DNA from: Notospermus geniculatus
Lineage: Eukaryota; Nemertea; Pilidiophora; Heteronemertea; Lineidae
DNA length: 64,000 bases
NCBI GenBank assembly: GCA_002633025.1
Contig: NMRB01000017.1
Span: forward strand, 220,919-284,918
Direction: 5' to 3'
Part shown: piece by piece, positions 61,749-64,000 of the stretch
Layout: every line of letters begins with the position of its first letter
How positions within the stretch are numbered: position 1 is the stretch's first letter
Notes under the pieces: model-generated
Told to the model about the DNA's origin: nothing
The model's database searches: none
What the model saw: the letters and a program-made list of their open reading frames with translations, nothing else
Translations under genes and position numbers: made by a program

Positions 61749-61778
61749 TTTCTACCAGTGTTCCCTGGTCGTCTTCAG
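61749..61778 (-). ncRNA. Hammerhead-ribozyme-like core 3' of the Penelope ORF
   Basis: Minus strand CTGAAGA-CG-ACCAG-GGAACA-CTGGT-A-GAAAC-GTTG: CUGANGA, a 5-bp stem II, GAAA and the AACGTT that usually follows in Penelope elements. Position just downstream of the coding region agrees with reported minimal hammerheads in this group. Stem I/III not folded here. Confidence 0.5.
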
Positions 61779-61842
61779 GTGGCTGAATGACACACTAAAT
61801 GTTTCATACAGGACAACAGTTCTCTGAGTTTGGATTGGAATA

Positions 61843-63978
61843 TCACTTGATCAAACAGTCATATGCACTGGGAATGAATAGACCATTGTCTCTGTTAATT
61901 CCTGGACTATGCCTTTTGATTTGAATTGCTTCTGTGAGTTTGCGTTTGTAATCTCTCTCTAAGCTCCTATTGAGGATTTCAACACCTTCCCAGTTGATAA
62001 CATGTCCTTTGTTTTCTGTCACATGTTCATGGGCTGCTGACTTGGAGTCCTTTTGGTGTTCCACCAGTCGTTTTGATAGTGGTCTGCTTGTTTCCCCAAT
62101 GTAACTTTGATTACATGAGCAGTTAAGTTTGTACACAACACCTCTTGGTTGCTGTGGTGCTGAAGATGGTTTTTTCCCATTGGCTTGTAAGTGGGTCTTG
62201 AGGGTGTCTTGTTTAGTAAATGCTACATCAATGCTGGCGAGATTTTGAATGAGTCTCTTGATCTTATATGATGCATTGCCAATGAATGGGAGTGAGATAA
62301 TGATTGGGGATCTGGTGTTTATTCCACTTTTGGCTGCACTCTCCTTGGTTTTGTACTTGCTGACTGTCCTTTGAATGGTTTTTTGGACTATGTTTCTGGG
62401 GTAGCCGTTCATGTCTGTGAACGAACGTTGGATGTGTTCCAGTTCACCATCTAAGTACTTGGGTGCACATAGTTTTAGTGCTCTGCGTGTGAGAGTTCCA
62501 ATAATTCCAAGTTTTACCTGTTGGGGGTGGTTTGATTTGAAGTCAATATATTGGTCCGTGTGAGTAGGTTTCCGGTAAACTGTTGTTTCGAGTTTATCAC
62601 ATTCTCTTACGACTAGAACATCCAGGAACGGGAGTTTGTTGTGGCTTTCCTTCTCCATAGTGAAGTTCATTCTCTGGTGCTGGTCGTTTAGATGCTGAAG
62701 TAGTAATTCCGGGTCATCTTCCTGTTTGATGACAGCGAACACATCATCAACTTTCCTATACCAACACACAGGTTTCACTGGTGCAACTTCTAATGCTTGT
62801 ATTTCAAACTCCGTCATGAATATTTCCGTTATGATGGGTGAGAGTGGTGATCCCATTGGTAATCCGTTAACTTGTTGAAAGATTTTATCACCCCAGGTGA
62901 AATATGACGATTCGACGCACGTTTTTATCAGTTCCATGATGCTCTCAATACTGAGGTTCGTGTCCATGTTTGGTTTGTGGTCAGTCAGCTTTCGATGGAT
63001 GATCCTTAATGCTTCTTCCCTGGGAACATTGGTGAACAAGTCCACCACATCATAGCTCACAAGTAGTCCTGCATTTTGAATTCCTGATATTTTTTCCACA
63101 AACTCGGAGGAGTCTCTTACATACGAGGGTGCACACTTCCCTAGGGGGGCAAGTAAATTGGCTATGTGTTGTGCCGTATTGTAATACACACTCCCTTTGC
63201 TGCACGTCAGTATCCTTGCTTTCACTGGGTCCTTGTGAATTTTGATTGTGGCGCGGGCATATGGAGCTGTAGCGTTGGTGACATTTAGCTGGTTGTGCAA
63301 ACGTTGGTCAATCTCGTTGTTATCCTTGAGGCGTTTCAACACTGCTTTATGTTTCCTTTCAAGAGTTTTGGTCGGATCTTTTTTCATTTCACGATAGGTG
63401 GTGGTGTCTTGGAGCATCTTATCTACCATTGCGTGGTAGTCATCAGTGTCTATGACAACTGTGGCTCGTCCTTTATCAGCTGGGACAATCGTGATTGTTT
63501 TGTCAGATTTGAGTTCTTTGATAGCGTTCCTTTCCCCTTGACTTAGGTTTGGCTTTTGCTGCTCTGTTTTCTGTAGCACTTCCACGATTTGGTGACGAAG
63601 GTAATCCACTTTCCCTCCTGGTGCCAGTTGCTGCAGCCCTGATTCGATATTGGCTACGAAGTCATCGAAGTTATGGCGTGGACTAGTTGGGACGAACTTC
63701 AGACCTTTTTTGAGGACGTGTTCCTCATCTTTGGAGAGATGCTTTTTGCTGAGGTTGACCACAGTCTTAGGGAGTTGAGTAGAATTTGGTTGGCTGTTGT
63801 TCTTGTTTGTTGATGCGCACAGGTTGGATAGTTTCTTCTGCTGTTTGGCTTTGGTTCTATCATGGAGTTTGTTGTTGTCCTTGGTCTGTAGTTCTCGTAG
63901 GTCTGCGAAAGTTTGGTGAGGTAAGAGTGATTGGAGTTTTGAGTGGATTTGGTGAGTCTCTACTGCAGTCGTTGCCAC
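61843..63978 (-). CDS. Penelope-like polyprotein: reverse transcriptase plus GIY-YIG endonuclease
   Basis: 711 codons without a stop. A basic, Gln/Lys-rich N-terminus (about 1-90) is followed by the RT: IVPADKGRATVVIDTDDY (about 160-180), ARATIKIHKDP, SYDVVDLFTNVPREEALR (motif A, about 312-330), QVNGLPMGSPLSPIITE (motif B, about 365-380), WYRKVDDVFAVI (catalytic V-D-D, about 405-415), LPFLDV, and TTVYRKPTHTDQY. The C-terminal GVVYKLNCSCNQSYIGETSR (about 613-632) is the GIY-YIG nuclease with a Cys linker. No ATG occurs before codon 184 (63429), and a TGA at 63994-63996 closes the frame upstream. The 63978 codon is GTG, so the true start is uncertain. Reading frame conservation suggests recent activity. 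Confidence 0.85.
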   Translation of the reverse strand: MATTAVETHQIHSKLQSLLPHQTFADLRELQTKDNNKLHDRTKAKQQKKLSNLCASTNKNNSQPNSTQLPKTVVNLSKKHLSKDEEHVLKKGLKFVPTSPRHNFDDFVANIESGLQQLAPGGKVDYLRHQIVEVLQKTEQQKPNLSQGERNAIKELKSDKTITIVPADKGRATVVIDTDDYHAMVDKMLQDTTTYREMKKDPTKTLERKHKAVLKRLKDNNEIDQRLHNQLNVTNATAPYARATIKIHKDPVKARILTCSKGSVYYNTAQHIANLLAPLGKCAPSYVRDSSEFVEKISGIQNAGLLVSYDVVDLFTNVPREEALRIIHRKLTDHKPNMDTNLSIESIMELIKTCVESSYFTWGDKIFQQVNGLPMGSPLSPIITEIFMTEFEIQALEVAPVKPVCWYRKVDDVFAVIKQEDDPELLLQHLNDQHQRMNFTMEKESHNKLPFLDVLVVRECDKLETTVYRKPTHTDQYIDFKSNHPQQVKLGIIGTLTRRALKLCAPKYLDGELEHIQRSFTDMNGYPRNIVQKTIQRTVSKYKTKESAAKSGINTRSPIIISLPFIGNASYKIKRLIQNLASIDVAFTKQDTLKTHLQANGKKPSSAPQQPRGVVYKLNCSCNQSYIGETSRPLSKRLVEHQKDSKSAAHEHVTENKGHVINWEGVEILNRSLERDYKRKLTEAIQIKRHSPGINRDNGLFIPSAYDCLIK

Positions 63979-64000
63979 GACTGCAGTAGAGACTCACCAA
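63949..64000. repeat. Perfect inverted repeat, 23-bp arms, at the window edge
   Basis: TTGGTGAGTCTCTACTGCAG...CG, a 6-base loop TTGCCA, then the exact complement ending at base 64000. The inner arm lies inside the Penelope frame. The stem may be longer than can be seen. Confidence 0.9.

Larger units (their letters stand above)
61600..64000 (-). mobile_element. Penelope-like retroelement, near intact
   Basis: Minus-strand element containing the long RT/GIY-YIG frame (61843-63978), a 3' region with a hammerhead-like core (61749-61778), and an inverted repeat at its 5' end (63949-64000) running to the window edge. Penelope-like elements lack long terminal repeats of the usual kind and often sit in tandem or inverted partial dimers. 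The outer border on the right is beyond the window. Confidence 0.8.

Overview
This is a eukaryotic, repeat-dense, AT-leaning invertebrate sequence. Reading frames are short and broken, several have splice-like borders, there are no operons, and transposon debris of nearly every class covers the window. Palindromes of the type GTAGGCCTAC recur throughout. Together with the orphan protein families seen here, they remind me of invertebrate deuterostomes (echinoderm, hemichordate or lancelet); that is an impression from memory, not a database result. Two runs of N (29181-29714 and 57936-57962) mark assembly gaps.

Layout: 0.5-5.5 kb is a 5'-truncated LINE (+) carrying two nested terminal-inverted-repeat (TIR) elements. 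5.5-10.6 kb holds a basic-protein fragment, a Helitron helicase remnant (-), a foldback element, a Ser/Thr-rich coding remnant, a 78-bp minisatellite and a split protein-kinase fragment (-). 11.4-14.3 kb holds a Ulp1 protease plus PHD-finger gene (-) cut by a small TIR element, a MULE/SWIM transposase remnant (-) cut by another, and a transposase-like DNA-binding fragment. 14.4-18.2 kb is an inverted-repeat composite of two orphan transposon-type proteins. 18.2-24.3 kb contains LINE ORF1-like and endonuclease fragments, a chromodomain and a Penelope-like 3' fragment. 25-30.6 kb has a near-perfect palindrome, a Harbinger element with its target-site duplication (TSD), and a 3.3-kb hAT-like transposon inserted into a Helitron gene. 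31.6-36.8 kb contains nested TIR elements, a 1-kb AT-rich TIR element, DIRS-like and zinc-finger fragments and a MULE-type element. 36.9-43.1 kb is a gypsy-type integrase locus (-), a PHD/BEL chimeric frame and an unknown coding stretch. 43-51 kb has Harbinger, BEL and orphan-family remnants and an inverted-dimer TIR element. 51.65-52.72 kb is an intact single-exon rhodopsin-class GPCR, the only clear host gene. 52.8-61.5 kb has a tRNA-derived SINE, a BEN-domain exon, a second MULE/ZSWIM remnant, a BEL/gypsy junction, a PHD fragment, a telomere-like array and a pogo-like C-terminus. 61.6-64 kb is an almost intact Penelope-like element (-).

There is no pathway here. What links the genes is insertion history. 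In several places an inner element can be subtracted through its TSD and the broken outer frame or TIR is restored, giving a relative chronology. The strongest leads are the long Penelope ORF with no early ATG and a terminal palindrome, three hammerhead-like ribozyme cores, the Ulp1-PHD protein, a gypsy-type integrase followed by a spliced zinc-finger tail, and a class of TIR elements whose interiors repeat their own short motif.
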